A stretch of DNA of 64,000 bases from Blastomussa wellsi. Its lineage: Eukaryota > Cnidaria > Anthozoa > Scleractinia > Plerogyridae. The stretch spans positions 7,098,093-7,162,092 of the forward strand of contig OX393562.1 in NCBI GenBank assembly GCA_947652115.1. The letters run 5' to 3'. Below the pieces are notes generated by a model. That model was not told the origin of the DNA and made no database searches. It saw only the letters and a program-made list of their open reading frames with translations. This document shows, one piece after another, positions 54,401 to 64,000 of the stretch. The translations under genes and the position numbers were made by a program. Positions within the stretch are counted from its first letter, which is position 1, and each line of letters starts with the position of its first letter.

Positions 54401-57400
54401 ATTGGTTCACTGGATTCTTCGTATCCTTTGTGATTGGCCTGAGTGATACCTTGGTTTTGGTTTTGAAAACTGCTCTAGTCCATGACAACAGCAAGTAAAT
54501 ATATTATCAGGGCCGGGTTGTTCAAATCTGGGTTAAGATAACCCAGTGTTAGTGCGAAATTCGAATTCAGATATGAAAGCTTCAAAGTGTATACGACATG
54601 AAAATATTTTCTGCTCACTTGAAAGGCCTTTCGAAATTAAGAAGAATGGCGTTTTTCTTTTTGAAATATCTTTTTTTCGCTTTAAAGATATTGACATTTT
54701 TTCTATTATGCACATTAGATCAGTGATGACGTCATACGATTTGCAACTGAAAATGGTAAAATACTGAATAAACAATATCTCTAAAACTATTGAAGCAGTG
54801 CTCTTGAAACTTGGCACCACAAATGCACATCACAACAGAAACAAAATGACACCCTCAGTATTGTTGCCATAGCAACTCTTTCAGCTCCAGTCTCTCTCTC
54901 TGACAAAAAAACAAATATCCCATTTGCAACCTCTAAAGTGAGACAAAGCGTCCTCCTTGAAACAGATATAAATCCCATATTGCCTTAATTCCCATCATTG
55001 GATTTGCTGTAGTAGATAGTTCTTGGTTTACGACAAAAACTGTTTTTTTCAATTTTTGTTAAGACAGCACCAGCAGAAAAACTGTTGTCATGGCAACAGC
55101 ATTAAGGGTGTCATTTTGCTGAATGCGAAAGACAAATAACTTGTACACATGACATACAACTCAGGTTGGAATAATCTCTTCTAGAGAGGCTCGAAATTAA
55201 TTCCGCTTGAGCCAACATAATGCTTTGACCAGGGACAACAAGTAGTTCCTTATTTTTGGAAACGTTGAAGATCGGTGGCGAGGTTATTCTTTTAGAATTC
55301 TGAGAATTACAGGTTAACGGCTTTTTACAAAATCGGGAATGGAGTAAAGTTTTATATTTCCGTGCGAATCTATTTACATTCCAATGCAGAGATCACGAGT
55401 AGTTAATGAAATGTGCTGAAAGATAATTGACAGCTTAAATTACAAGGGGGCGGAATGGCGGCTTGAACCCTTTGTCAACAGGCTCCACCGTCCCCTACCC
55501 ACCACGTGGAGCCTGTTCACAGGCTATTTCAAAAAGAAAAATGCCATTCTTCTTAATTTTGAAAGGCCTTTCAAATAAGCAGAAAACATTTTTCATGTCA
55601 TATACACTTTAAAAGCAAATTCAGTTTAAGTCTTTTTGTCTACAATTTGATGACTGTCAGAGAAAATGCTTTTTTGCAAGAAAAAAGAAACCCATATTAA
55701 AATTAGCGCTAATCAGCCTTCAAACAACTGGGCCCAGATGTTCAAATCAATAAATCGTCAAAGAAAGGAATATATAATTACACAAAACGGATGCACCACA
55801 AGAGCATTACACCCATTTTACTTTCTTTCTTACTTAGTTCATCATTGAGTAACTCCAGTGACGTTTTAAGTCTTTCATTTGCCGCCAATAGTTGCTGTTC
55901 GTTGCTTAAGAGACTGAAAGAAGAAAATCCCAAAACATTACTTTATACATTCATACTTACAGAGCTCGGTAATTTATCACAGTGTGATGAGTTCCTTCAG
56001 TAGAAAGTAAAATGAAAAAATACTAACAAAGGTATTCTTAGTATCACTACTAACAAATTGTGTCCAAGCCTGTCAACACATTACGATGACACTCCGGCGG
56101 GGCACTGCATCATAATTTATACACCTGCTGCCATGGACATGTCTTGTCCTATAACTCAACACAAGGACAATAGACAGCTTTTGACCCTATGCGTCCTGCA
56201 CCATACAACATGGTCCAACATACTATTATGTTCTCACCTCTGACACTGGTTTTGTAGTTGCTGTTGTTTTTGTTTCAACTCTTGCGTTCGGGATTTTTCC
56301 TGCAGAGAGCAATGATAAGGCAGATTTCATGTAGTGTTCTTAAAACTTGGCAATGTTCAGGATGCAGCAACAGAACAAATACTTCCACGTTTTTCTTGTA
56401 ATCAGACTTCTTACCACGACACACTCCTCAAGTCTTTTTTACGATTTCTCATTGCAAAGAGTTGAAATTGACAGTTGTACACCGTGCACAAACCTTGTCA
56501 AGGTCATCTGCTATCTTTCGTGTTTCTTGAAGTTGTGTTCTCAATTGACTGCACTCCTTTTCTGCTAAGTTCTGTTTGAAATAAAACAGTAAGTTATGAA
56601 GTGGAAAAGGTGCAGAAAAACCTTGATAACTCTGTCAAAACCCAGACTGAATTTACACCTGTAAACAACAGTCAAACACGACAATCATCATATGACTCAC
56701 TGCTAATTAGTTTGGTAAGAAGAAAGCTAGGTGATAATACAATTGTATTTGCCTGATGCTAATTGATGTTACAGATGTGAACAATGCTACATCACCCAGT
56801 AAAAGTAACAGACATAAAAGTAGTCACATTGCGTTTATTAACCACTTTTCTACAGAAGCCATATGAATGGCAATGAGTAAACGGAACTGTTTTCTTGTAA
56901 AAGTAGAATTCCCGAGCGGTGGTGACCGTTTTGGGCCGACTTTCCTTGTTAGCTTTCTCTAATGAGCTTTTAATTGTTCGCGCAAGAAAGGCTGCAAAAG
57001 TCCTGGATGTGTCGCATCATTCTGCGCGATGATTCTTTTCATAATTGCAAAGTTGTGACCATTGGTTTCTATGTCTGTCTGCCCTAAAAGAAAGCAAAAG
57101 AATGCAACCAGACTCTGCATCCTTTTCCATTAAATGGAAACGGAGAAAGACAAAGTAACAGCTTGCATACAAACCTTGACTTCTGCAGCTGATCTGAGCT
57201 GGTCTTCAAGCTTTTCAATCTGAGCATGATGTGCAGCCTCGGCATCCACTTTCGCTCTGCATTCAAACACAGGTTACTTTTGGATAGTACATATGATAAT
57301 ATAGCCTCCTACGCAGGCGTTATTAGGGGATTGCGTTACCACTTGTCCCCCTGACGCCTGCTTAACCGCGACCAACATTCCTTTCCCATTGTATCTCGCC

Positions 57401-60400
57401 AGACAAACTAACCAATCAGCATTGTCTGGAGGTATGCAAAACGATCGTTATAAAATTTCCCGCGAATCCGTTCTTCGGGATGCCGGCGCTGTTGGCTACA
57501 ATACTCTGGTGTATTTCGATGGTTGAAATACCAAAATATTATTTATTGTGAATACAAGAGGTAAGCGTGCGAGTCTTTGATTCTGTCATAAGTTGGAAGG
57601 GTTAATATTTTGGGAAAGATGATCTCTCTCCCATGAACACCAGTCAAGGCGAATACAACTTCACCGCGCTGAATCATTCATTCGACAGACTTGCCACAGA
57701 ACGATTTTTAAAAACGTCCAGTACTGCTGGGCTAAAAAGCTGGCTTGAAAATATGTTCAACTTCTCCTTTCGATAGTTCATTGGCCCTTTGATTTGAGGC
57801 CTCCTTTTGCTTAAAATTGGGTTTGAACAACCGACGATTAATGGACGGCGCACACTTGAAATAATAAAATCGCTACGCAGTCGTTTAGGGTCTGAAACTT
57901 TGACCCATAGGCTAGCTTTTCATTTGGCTGAACATCAGTGATTCGTTGCTGGATTGTACATCTTTTTGCGGAGCTGTGGGGAAAAATATGAAAACTGAAA
58001 ATCAATGAGACTGTCGAACACACTGAAGGCAAAGCTTGATAACAAACGACTTACTGTAGCCAGTGTATCTCTCTTCCCTTTAGCAAATAAGTTTCCCTTC
58101 GCAAATTCAGAACGTGCCCCTCATCGCGTGTCTCGCAGCGGGAGAGGCGGGGATTTTAGTTGGTAAAATCTGATTGGCTAAGCGGCGGTCAAGGTGAAGG
58201 TCGGTTTTCCGGTTTTTAGTAGGTAAAATCTGATTGGCGAAGCGGCGGAAAGGAATGCTGCCCTTGGTTAAGCAGGCATTAGTGGGAACAAGTGTAACGC
58301 AATCCCCTATTGACGCCTGCGTAGGAGGCTAATGATAATACGGTCTTGGTTGAATATTGAAAGTTACTTACAATCAAATATTTTTACTTGATTAATCTCT
58401 TAGAAAGTTACATAATATAGCATCAAAAGATTCCCTTTTGCCTGAATGCTTTGGGGATTTGGCTTTTATGTTAATTTAGTATACAACAATATCCATACCT
58501 TTCTATGTGTCCCACACTAGCCTCAAGCTAAATGGAAACAAGAAAAGACAGTGATCAACACAGGTTCATGTCAGCATAGTGTTACATGCATATTGTAAGG
58601 TTTATGTCTTTAGCTTACAGTTAATGCTACAAAAACTTGGCAGCTCTTACCACAGGAGGAAGCCATATAATTACACTGTCAGTATCTGGTTTCTGAGCAA
58701 GTATTTTTTCTTGCAAGACTATGGTGGCCGACTGTTCTCACAGAAAAATTGGGCCAAATTCTTAAATATCCGAAGAAAAAGCGAAGAAAAAAAACACTTT
58801 TTCGTTGAAATAAATAAAACAAAAAATAAAAGGGATATACTACAAATGTTTTAAAATAAATTTGATTTTGGATTAAAAAAAAGAAAAAAATGAAGAAACA
58901 TGTTTCGGAAATGAAAAAAACAAAAATAAACTAGAGTATATTTGCAAAAAACAGTACGTGAAAAAAACAAAAAGAATAAAATCATAGTTTTCTCATAGCC
59001 CGCTTTATCCATGATCAGCGGTCTTCTAAGCGGAAGCAGTTACTGTTTGTCGGGAGTTTCCTGAATATGCTTGGAGTTTGGGAACTTTGAGCAGAAGGCT
59101 AGGAGTTTTCGGTGATATCGATCAAAGAAGTGGAAAGCGGCTTTACGAGAAGAAATGAAGGGTTGGAGAACAGTTGCTAGGTTATCGTGCAATGCACCCA
59201 GAGCTGAGAAAGCAACACGGTCTAACTGTGCAGCGTGACTTAGCTGAGAAATGGCAGTTTTTTAACTGATAGCTGAGAAATGTTAAGACGGACTGTCAGC
59301 TGAGATGGGTGATCTTTTTGGCCAGAGGTGTAACAGCTCGCAAGCTTGTAATTCTCAGAGTAGTGGCTCTTTAGCTCTTTCAGTTGCTATTGGTTTGGGG
59401 GCCAGGGACATTGTATTATTGCTCCCGTTGTTTTTTCTAGTGTTCATCCCCAACTAGAGGGCTATAGCGAGCCATCACGTGAGATCAAACTTTACGAGAG
59501 CTGCCACACGACCCTCTTTGGCCTTAATAGAGGTGTATACTGAAAAATGCCCTACCCACGATCGTGGCCATCGTGGCGTCACTGTCAGCTCTACCCGGGA
59601 ATTTTAAAACAGAGACACGGAATATTTTTTTCATCCGATGATTGTTTGAAGAATGTGAGTAAAAACGATTAAATAAATAAATGAATGTGGACATATCTTA
59701 ATATTGTATCAAATATGCAACATCTTTATAGAAAACAAAGACCTGAAGGCCAAAAAAACACAGAAAATTTTGTGATCGATCAATTAAAAGTGCGAAGGAA
59801 ACGTGAGAGTTTTTGCCCTTTTCCTGAGCGATATCTGAAGAACCTGACAAAGTGCAACACAGACAGAGAAATATGACCTAGATATTGTTAAAAACGTTTG
59901 ATATGTGCCGAAAATGGATTATTTAACGTCTTCATAAAAATGATCAGTGAGTTTAAACGCATTTTGCAAGATAGCTCGAAGGTCCTCCTGATTGCATGAC
60001 ACCAGCGAAATACAAGAAAACAGAAAAATATAAGTGATCAAAGATGTTTCCTCACACAAAACTTGTAATATCAAGTCATGTGTTGATTTGAGAACGTAAT
60101 AGTATGTCACCGAATTGGCTTTCTGTGCTAAATTATCCAAAAAGCGCACAGATAATAATTTGTTTTCTCTCCGATGCCAAGGGGCTGACGCGCGCAAGCT
60201 TCCGGGAAAAAACGTTTTCCTCTATTTTCACTATTATACATAATCATCAGTATCGCGAAGACTACGAGGTGCAAAGCTCAAGGAGGATCAAATCTCTAGG
60301 CTGGTACTTAGTTTAACTTAGTTGATCAAGTGGCAGCGCAGCGGCTTTACTACTTTATCAGCTTTATACGGGGTTTTTCTGTCGCCTGCTGTGGATCTTG

Positions 60401-63400
60401 AAGTAAGAACAACGATCAGTTTCTCCACAAAAATATTAAATGATATAAAGAAAAACTTAAAAAGACCTTAGGCACAATAGTGCTCCATTTTCACGAAGAA
60501 ATATTTGCCAGAAAAACCGAGATTTGAGCACAATTTATTATTAACTTTTTCCACGGGCGTCCGCATACAAAACCAAAATTTATTTGCTTGCTTTTCACTT
60601 GCAAAAAGCGGGTTGATGAACTGATTTTGTTGCACCTCTGTACTTATCTCTTTGAATACCATATAAATCTAATCTAAATAAACTTGCTTGTATTTACAAC
60701 AACAAAATTTGCAGGGATAAAGGCCTGAATTCAGTGTAAAGGGTATGTCAGTGCAGGCAAAAAGGTGAAGCATATTTCCAGAATTATCACCTTAATGTTA
60801 GGGTTGTGCTCTTTGTGTGCTTGCAATCTAGGGGCAATTGATGCAAATGATGACAGCATAAAGCTTTTATGTAGAACAAATAAGACCGGATTTCTTAAGG
60901 TTTGAACATATTAGGGCTATTAAGAAAAACATAAATAAATTATCAGTTTTTATGTTCTTGCCATTCCTCGTTTACATGAGAAGTTTTGAAAAATCCCTGA
61001 TATAGAAACAGTTTCATAAATTAAATAAATCTTGTTAATAAAATAGGATGGGGTCCACTCCCTAAATTTATGCTTTTGGTTCTAGTTGTTCAAAGGCTGG
61101 ATGATGCTACCCACCGGATAAAGCACTATCCAGTGGATATGTACTGGCATAACGAACAGTATGCTATTCCCTGGATAGTGCCTTATCTGGTGTATAGTGT
61201 TGTCCACCCTTTGAACAACCAGGGGTCGCTTAATTACAAATTGTAACTTACATTTTCCTGATATAACTTTAACAAAATGAACAAAATTAGTGCCAATCTA
61301 CTTGCACGTTGAGCACTGTGTGTAGTAAGCATGGGCAATAAATAAAACCTCCATAAGGATCAGAGATAAGAGTGCGCACCACTATTGGCTGCAAGAAAGA
61401 AAGAAGCAAGAACGAATGGCAGATGGATGAGAAAAAAATGTATGCTTACAAAAAAAGACATTTAAAATCAAGTGTATGACTTCCAAAGATATCTTTAATT
61501 TAATTTATCCTTGCTTATCATGTTTTATCCATTCAGTCATTACAGTGACTGTAAATAACAGAGTAAATTAGAGACAAAAGCTATAAACTGTAATAAACTA
61601 TTAGTTGGTGGTGTTGTGTTTTTTTTTTCAATCAAACTATGCTGGAGTATTGGATCTATCGGCTCGTCTGTACACATCTATTCAGAGGATGGCCAGATGA
61701 GGAACATGGCACTCACATAAGTTATCTGTGAAGAGAACAGTAAGATTATTCTAATCAGTTAACCGAAGAACAATACATCCACTTTTTTCTTATTGCATAA
61801 TAAGAACATCTAATTTTTTACAGGTTTTGAGTCCTTTAACTCCTGGAGATTTCAAGCTAAGGAAGATTAATGATATAAAACCCCATGATAATTTCTAAAG
61901 TTATTTAATCAAGGTTAGTCTTTAATTTGTTTTCATGTTCAGAATTTCAATAAATTCTTAAGCCAATACCTAATTTACAATTATAAACTTGCTATAAAAA
62001 TAGCTCCATTTTTAGAATCAATTTTCTATAGATTTCTGTTCAACAAACTTGCTGAGGATCCATCTCCACTGTCAGAATAAAGATCAAAATTATCTTTGCA
62101 AATACAAACAAATGTTTCAATCTTATGGGAGGAAATAAGGGAGAAGGCTAGACTACTGTAAAATTAAATTCAGTTTACTGAGAATGTGTAACACATGTGT
62201 AGCTGTTCCTTTATTAACTTTTCAACACAAATATAAACTCCCCAGTACTAGTTGATGTAAATACATGCACTTAAACCAAACAGCTGAGTTTATAAATACA
62301 CCGCAACCAAAAACTTGAGATAACCCATAATAAATTCTAGATGAAATCTATCAATATGAAAAGACAAGTACAACTATTCTCATTTGATAAAAGTTATCAT
62401 ATCATTCATAATGTGGGTATTTATGTAGCTTTATGTCCACGCCTAAAGAATTGACTGCTTATTTTTATAACCTTCAAATGGACTGATCATTTTTTCTGCT
62501 CATCCTTCAAACTTAACATCAATTAAAATGTTTTGCTATGTATATGAACTCCTCTCAGGTCAACTTTCACATTTTTTCACACTACCGATCACAAGATAAG
62601 GCAATTTTACCGTGCGAACAGCCAAAATCTCCTCCCACTTATTTTTGCTTGCGCGGCTTGGACCAAAATTCGTTCAACACACTTTATGCATTATTGCTTG
62701 GTAAAAATTACAGTTCACTTACCCACTTAAGAAAGAACCATGATAACCATGAACCATGAACCATGATAACGTCACATTTTGATCGAAACAAAACATCATT
62801 TGAAGCTAGGATGTGTGGAGAAAACAGCTTGAAACAGCTGAATCTTGAAGTAGCATCGGCGCCATTTTCGAAAAATTTTCAGCGTTTCCAAGCTTGACTC
62901 GCTGTGACATCACGATGGCCACGATCATGGGGACAGCCAGATTGACGAGTTGACCGCTCCCTCCTGGGATTGACCTTTCCGCCATCTTTGATTAGAAGAC
63001 CGCTGATCACGGACATAGCGGGCTATGAGAACACTCGGCCAACATCAAACATTTCGTTTTCAATTACATTTTGTCCGAGAACGACCAGCCTTCTCACGGC
63101 TGGTCGTTCTCACAGCATTTTTAAAATTCAAACGTATTTTGGTATTGAAATAGAAACTCTGATTTTCTTCTTTGTTTTTTTATTTACTGTTTTTTTGTAA
63201 ATATACTCCAGTTAATTTTTTTTCATTTCCGAAACATGTTTCTTCGTTTTTAAACTATGCTTTTCTTTCGTTTTTTTTAAGAAAAATGAATTCATTTTCA
63301 AACATATGTAATATATCCCTTTTATTTTTTTAATACTTTTTTATTTTTATTTTTTAGAAAAATAATTATTCAACGTAAACAATTTTTTTTCTTCGCTTTT

Positions 63401-63575
63401 TCTTCGGATATTTAAGAATTTGGCCCAATTTTTCTGTGAGAACAGTCGGCCACCATACAAGCCAGATCAGCCATGATTTGTAACAATTCACCTGAAGCTT
63501 AGCTTGTTCCAGCTGGGTGATTTTCTCCCATTCTGCTTCTCTTGCCGACTGCACTCGTTTACTCAGTTCATGTTC
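48449..63575 (-). CDS. CEP83: CEP83 (CCDC41) orthologue, eleven 3' exons
   Basis: Exons on the minus strand, all with AG/GT borders and agreeing phases: 63492-63575, 58499-58527, 57175-57256, 56494-56571, 56238-56299, 55834-55913, 54096-54159, 53366-53477, 52325-52425, 51586-51634, 48449-48574 (TAG). They give 288 residues of near-continuous coiled coil. EHELSKRVQSAREAEWEKI, NRQQWREEKNGFEKQISDLE, ISQLQDKVQVLEAKEEQL and the ending DRQQRDIITVRERLEEIEEN line up in order with human CEP83, as I recall it, down to its C-terminus. CEP83 anchors distal appendages of the mother centriole for cilium assembly. The N-terminal half lies beyond the window. Minus-strand AATAAA at about 48389. Confidence 0.8.
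48701..49164. mobile_element. 464-bp PIF/Harbinger-like MITE
   Basis: Termini GGCCTCAATTATATGG and CCATATAAATGGGGCC, then CGGGTACCCGAGACAAC / GTTGTCTCGGGTACCCG. The flanks carry TAA on both sides (48698-48700, 49165-49167), the 3-bp target typical of PIF/Harbinger. The interior has more GAGACAACTCGGGTA palindromes. It lies in the last CEP83 intron. Confidence 0.7.
49168..50934. other. CEP83 intron, no gene seen
   Basis: Part of the intron between exons 48449-48574 and 51586-51634. I found no further exon, RNA gene or clear repeat here. Confidence 0.4.
50935..51545 (+). mobile_element. LINE 3' end (C-terminal RT tail plus UTR)
   Basis: The plus strand reads FPRISSVHS, a frame change, then NAFLRVGVKIWNGIPANLKK and SFNKSLKGKLFDILETVD before a TGA (51189-51191). 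This is the characteristic C-terminal tail of CR1/L2-like LINE polymerases. A 3' UTR follows (TTTGCGGGACAAGCCCC), ending in a TTGTTGTTGTTTGTTGTTATT-type tail, the usual microsatellite end of such LINEs. 5'-truncated, in a CEP83 intron. Confidence 0.6.
53515..53990. repeat. Two neighbouring palindromic elements
   Basis: TTTATTATATGGCC (53516) pairs with GGCCATATAATAAAC (53839). A near-perfect palindrome follows, with GGTCTGTATGGGAGAATCTTG (about 53876) against CAAGATTCTCCCATACAGACC (about 53952) around CCTCGGTCGTGAGTACAG, bounded by TAACCGAGC / GCTCGGTTA (53861-53990). They lie in a CEP83 intron. Confidence 0.55.
54510..55735. mobile_element. 1.2-kb TIR element in CEP83 intron
   Basis: The left part (GGGCC-GGTTGTTCAAATC, ACGACATGAAAATATTTTCT, GGCCTTTCGAAATTAAGAAG, AATGGCGTTTTTCTTTTTGA) is mirrored by 55525-55735 (AAAAAGAAAAATGCCATTCTTCTTAATTTT..., ending CTGGGCCC). 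Internal TGACACCCTCAGTATTGTTG and its complement at 55080-55124 continue the pairing. No transposase is seen. The ends are degraded and the target duplication is unclear. Confidence 0.5.
57302..58331. mobile_element. 1,030-bp TIR element with perfect 9-bp target duplication
   Basis: Termini TAGCCTCCTACGCAGGCGT and ACGCCTGCGTAGGAGGCTA, with pairing continuing through AGGGGATTGCGTTAC, CTTGT and GCCTGCTTAACC to CATTCCTTTCC (about 88 bp). The flanks are ATGATAATA on both sides (57293-57301, 58332-58340). The length of the duplication points to a Mutator-like origin. No transposase frame is present, so it is non-autonomous. It sits between two CEP83 exons. Confidence 0.85.
58722..63455. mobile_element. 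4.7-kb block bounded by long inverted repeats, TA at both ends
   Basis: The left end TGGTGGCCGACTGTTCTCAC (58722 to about 59035) is mirrored by the right end (about 62990 to 63455). Both include AAATTCTTAAATATCCGAAG, GAAACATGTTTC and the inner AGCCCGCT / GATCAGCGGTCTTCTA blocks. A TA dinucleotide flanks each end. A second inverted pair (CACGATGGCCACGATC) lies just inside at 59548 and 62917. No transposase was recognised in the interior. It may be a Tc1/mariner-type derivative or two inverted MITE insertions. Confidence 0.55.
61082..61222. repeat. 141-bp palindromic MITE inside the block
   Basis: CTAGTTGTTCAAAGGCTGGA and GGATAAAGCACTATCCAG are mirrored by CTGGATAGTGCCTTATC and TCCACCCTTTGAACAACCAG. 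Clearly foldback, non-coding. The rest of 59036-62989 shows no supported gene. Confidence 0.6.
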
Positions 63576-64000
63576 CTGACAAAACAGCACACAGTTATGC
63601 ACCTATCAATGTTAAGCCCGAGGGGGAGGGGATATGTGGCATATGTGGGGCATTTGACATTTCAGAAGAATTTCAGGTCAAAATCCCCACCGTGGGGCCC
63701 GAAAAATGGGTAAAATCAGATCAAATATATGCACCATGGGCTGACTACAGTACCCGATCAATGATGAAGGATACTGATAGTGTATAAAATCTACACAATT
63801 AACACGATATTTCCTTCCCTCGTAATGCACAAAGAAACAGAACTCAAACGTTTCCACAATTACGAAGCGGAGCAAATTTGACATTGCATCACGCATCAGG
63901 TACAAGACCACATCTTCGAAAGGCTTGTTATCACTGTACCTCCAAAATGGCTGTGCTTGTTCGGACTTCTCCACAGAAACAATATGCCATTTCCGAGTTC
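63576..64000. other. CEP83 intron at the window edge
   Basis: Sequence upstream (minus strand) of the last visible CEP83 exon. No further exon could be supported before the window ends. Confidence 0.4.

Overview
The window looks like a piece of an animal nuclear genome, most probably an anthozoan cnidarian such as a stony coral. The genes are split into small exons with GT-AG introns of 0.1 to 5 kb. Recognisable animal genes (CEP83, CDADC1, a uromodulin-type D8C/ZP protein and an SH2 protein) sit in a dense background of Penelope-like elements, LINE fragments, a tRNA-headed SINE, palindromic MITEs and a complete Polinton. The exact taxon is inference. Nothing bacterial is present, and most open reading frames are chance or transposon-derived.

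Layout. 1-5.1 kb: AT-rich repeats, a foldback repeat, a head-to-head pair of broken Penelope-like elements and one possible exon. 5.1-6.25 kb: the last four exons of an SH2-domain gene (+). 7.85-9.3 kb: a LINE relic split by a 139-bp MITE with a perfect 9-bp target duplication. 9.4-18.3 kb: a segment of up to 3.4 kb present three times in tandem; each copy carries the same signal-peptide exon with a splice donor. 20-32.1 kb: the rest of that gene (+): two D8C domains, three micro-exons, a ZP domain with a tetrabasic site, and a transmembrane tail. All exons join in phase to about 673 residues.

32.3-44.8 kb: Penelope-like fragments on both sides of a complete 10,215-bp Polinton/Maverick (33101-43315). 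Its termini begin AGTAGTATAT and it has a 6-bp target duplication CGTGGG. It encodes a family B DNA polymerase, a chromodomain integrase, a VRR-NUC-like nuclease, a VLTF3/TFIIB-like transcription factor lying across the inverted repeats, and several unknown proteins. Most frames are broken, and no capsid, ATPase or protease gene was recognised.

46.8-48.0 kb: an intronless CDADC1-like double-deaminase gene (+). 48.4-63.6 kb: eleven phase-consistent 3' exons of CEP83 (-), a distal-appendage coiled-coil protein of the centriole. CDADC1 and CEP83 converge at about 48.2-48.4 kb. The CEP83 introns hold several TIR elements, one of which ends 36 bp from an exon.

The most unusual features are the tandem triplication of a promoter plus signal-peptide exon upstream of one D8C/ZP body, and the small Polinton with a transcription-factor gene inside its TIRs and a repeated leader motif in front of several of its genes.
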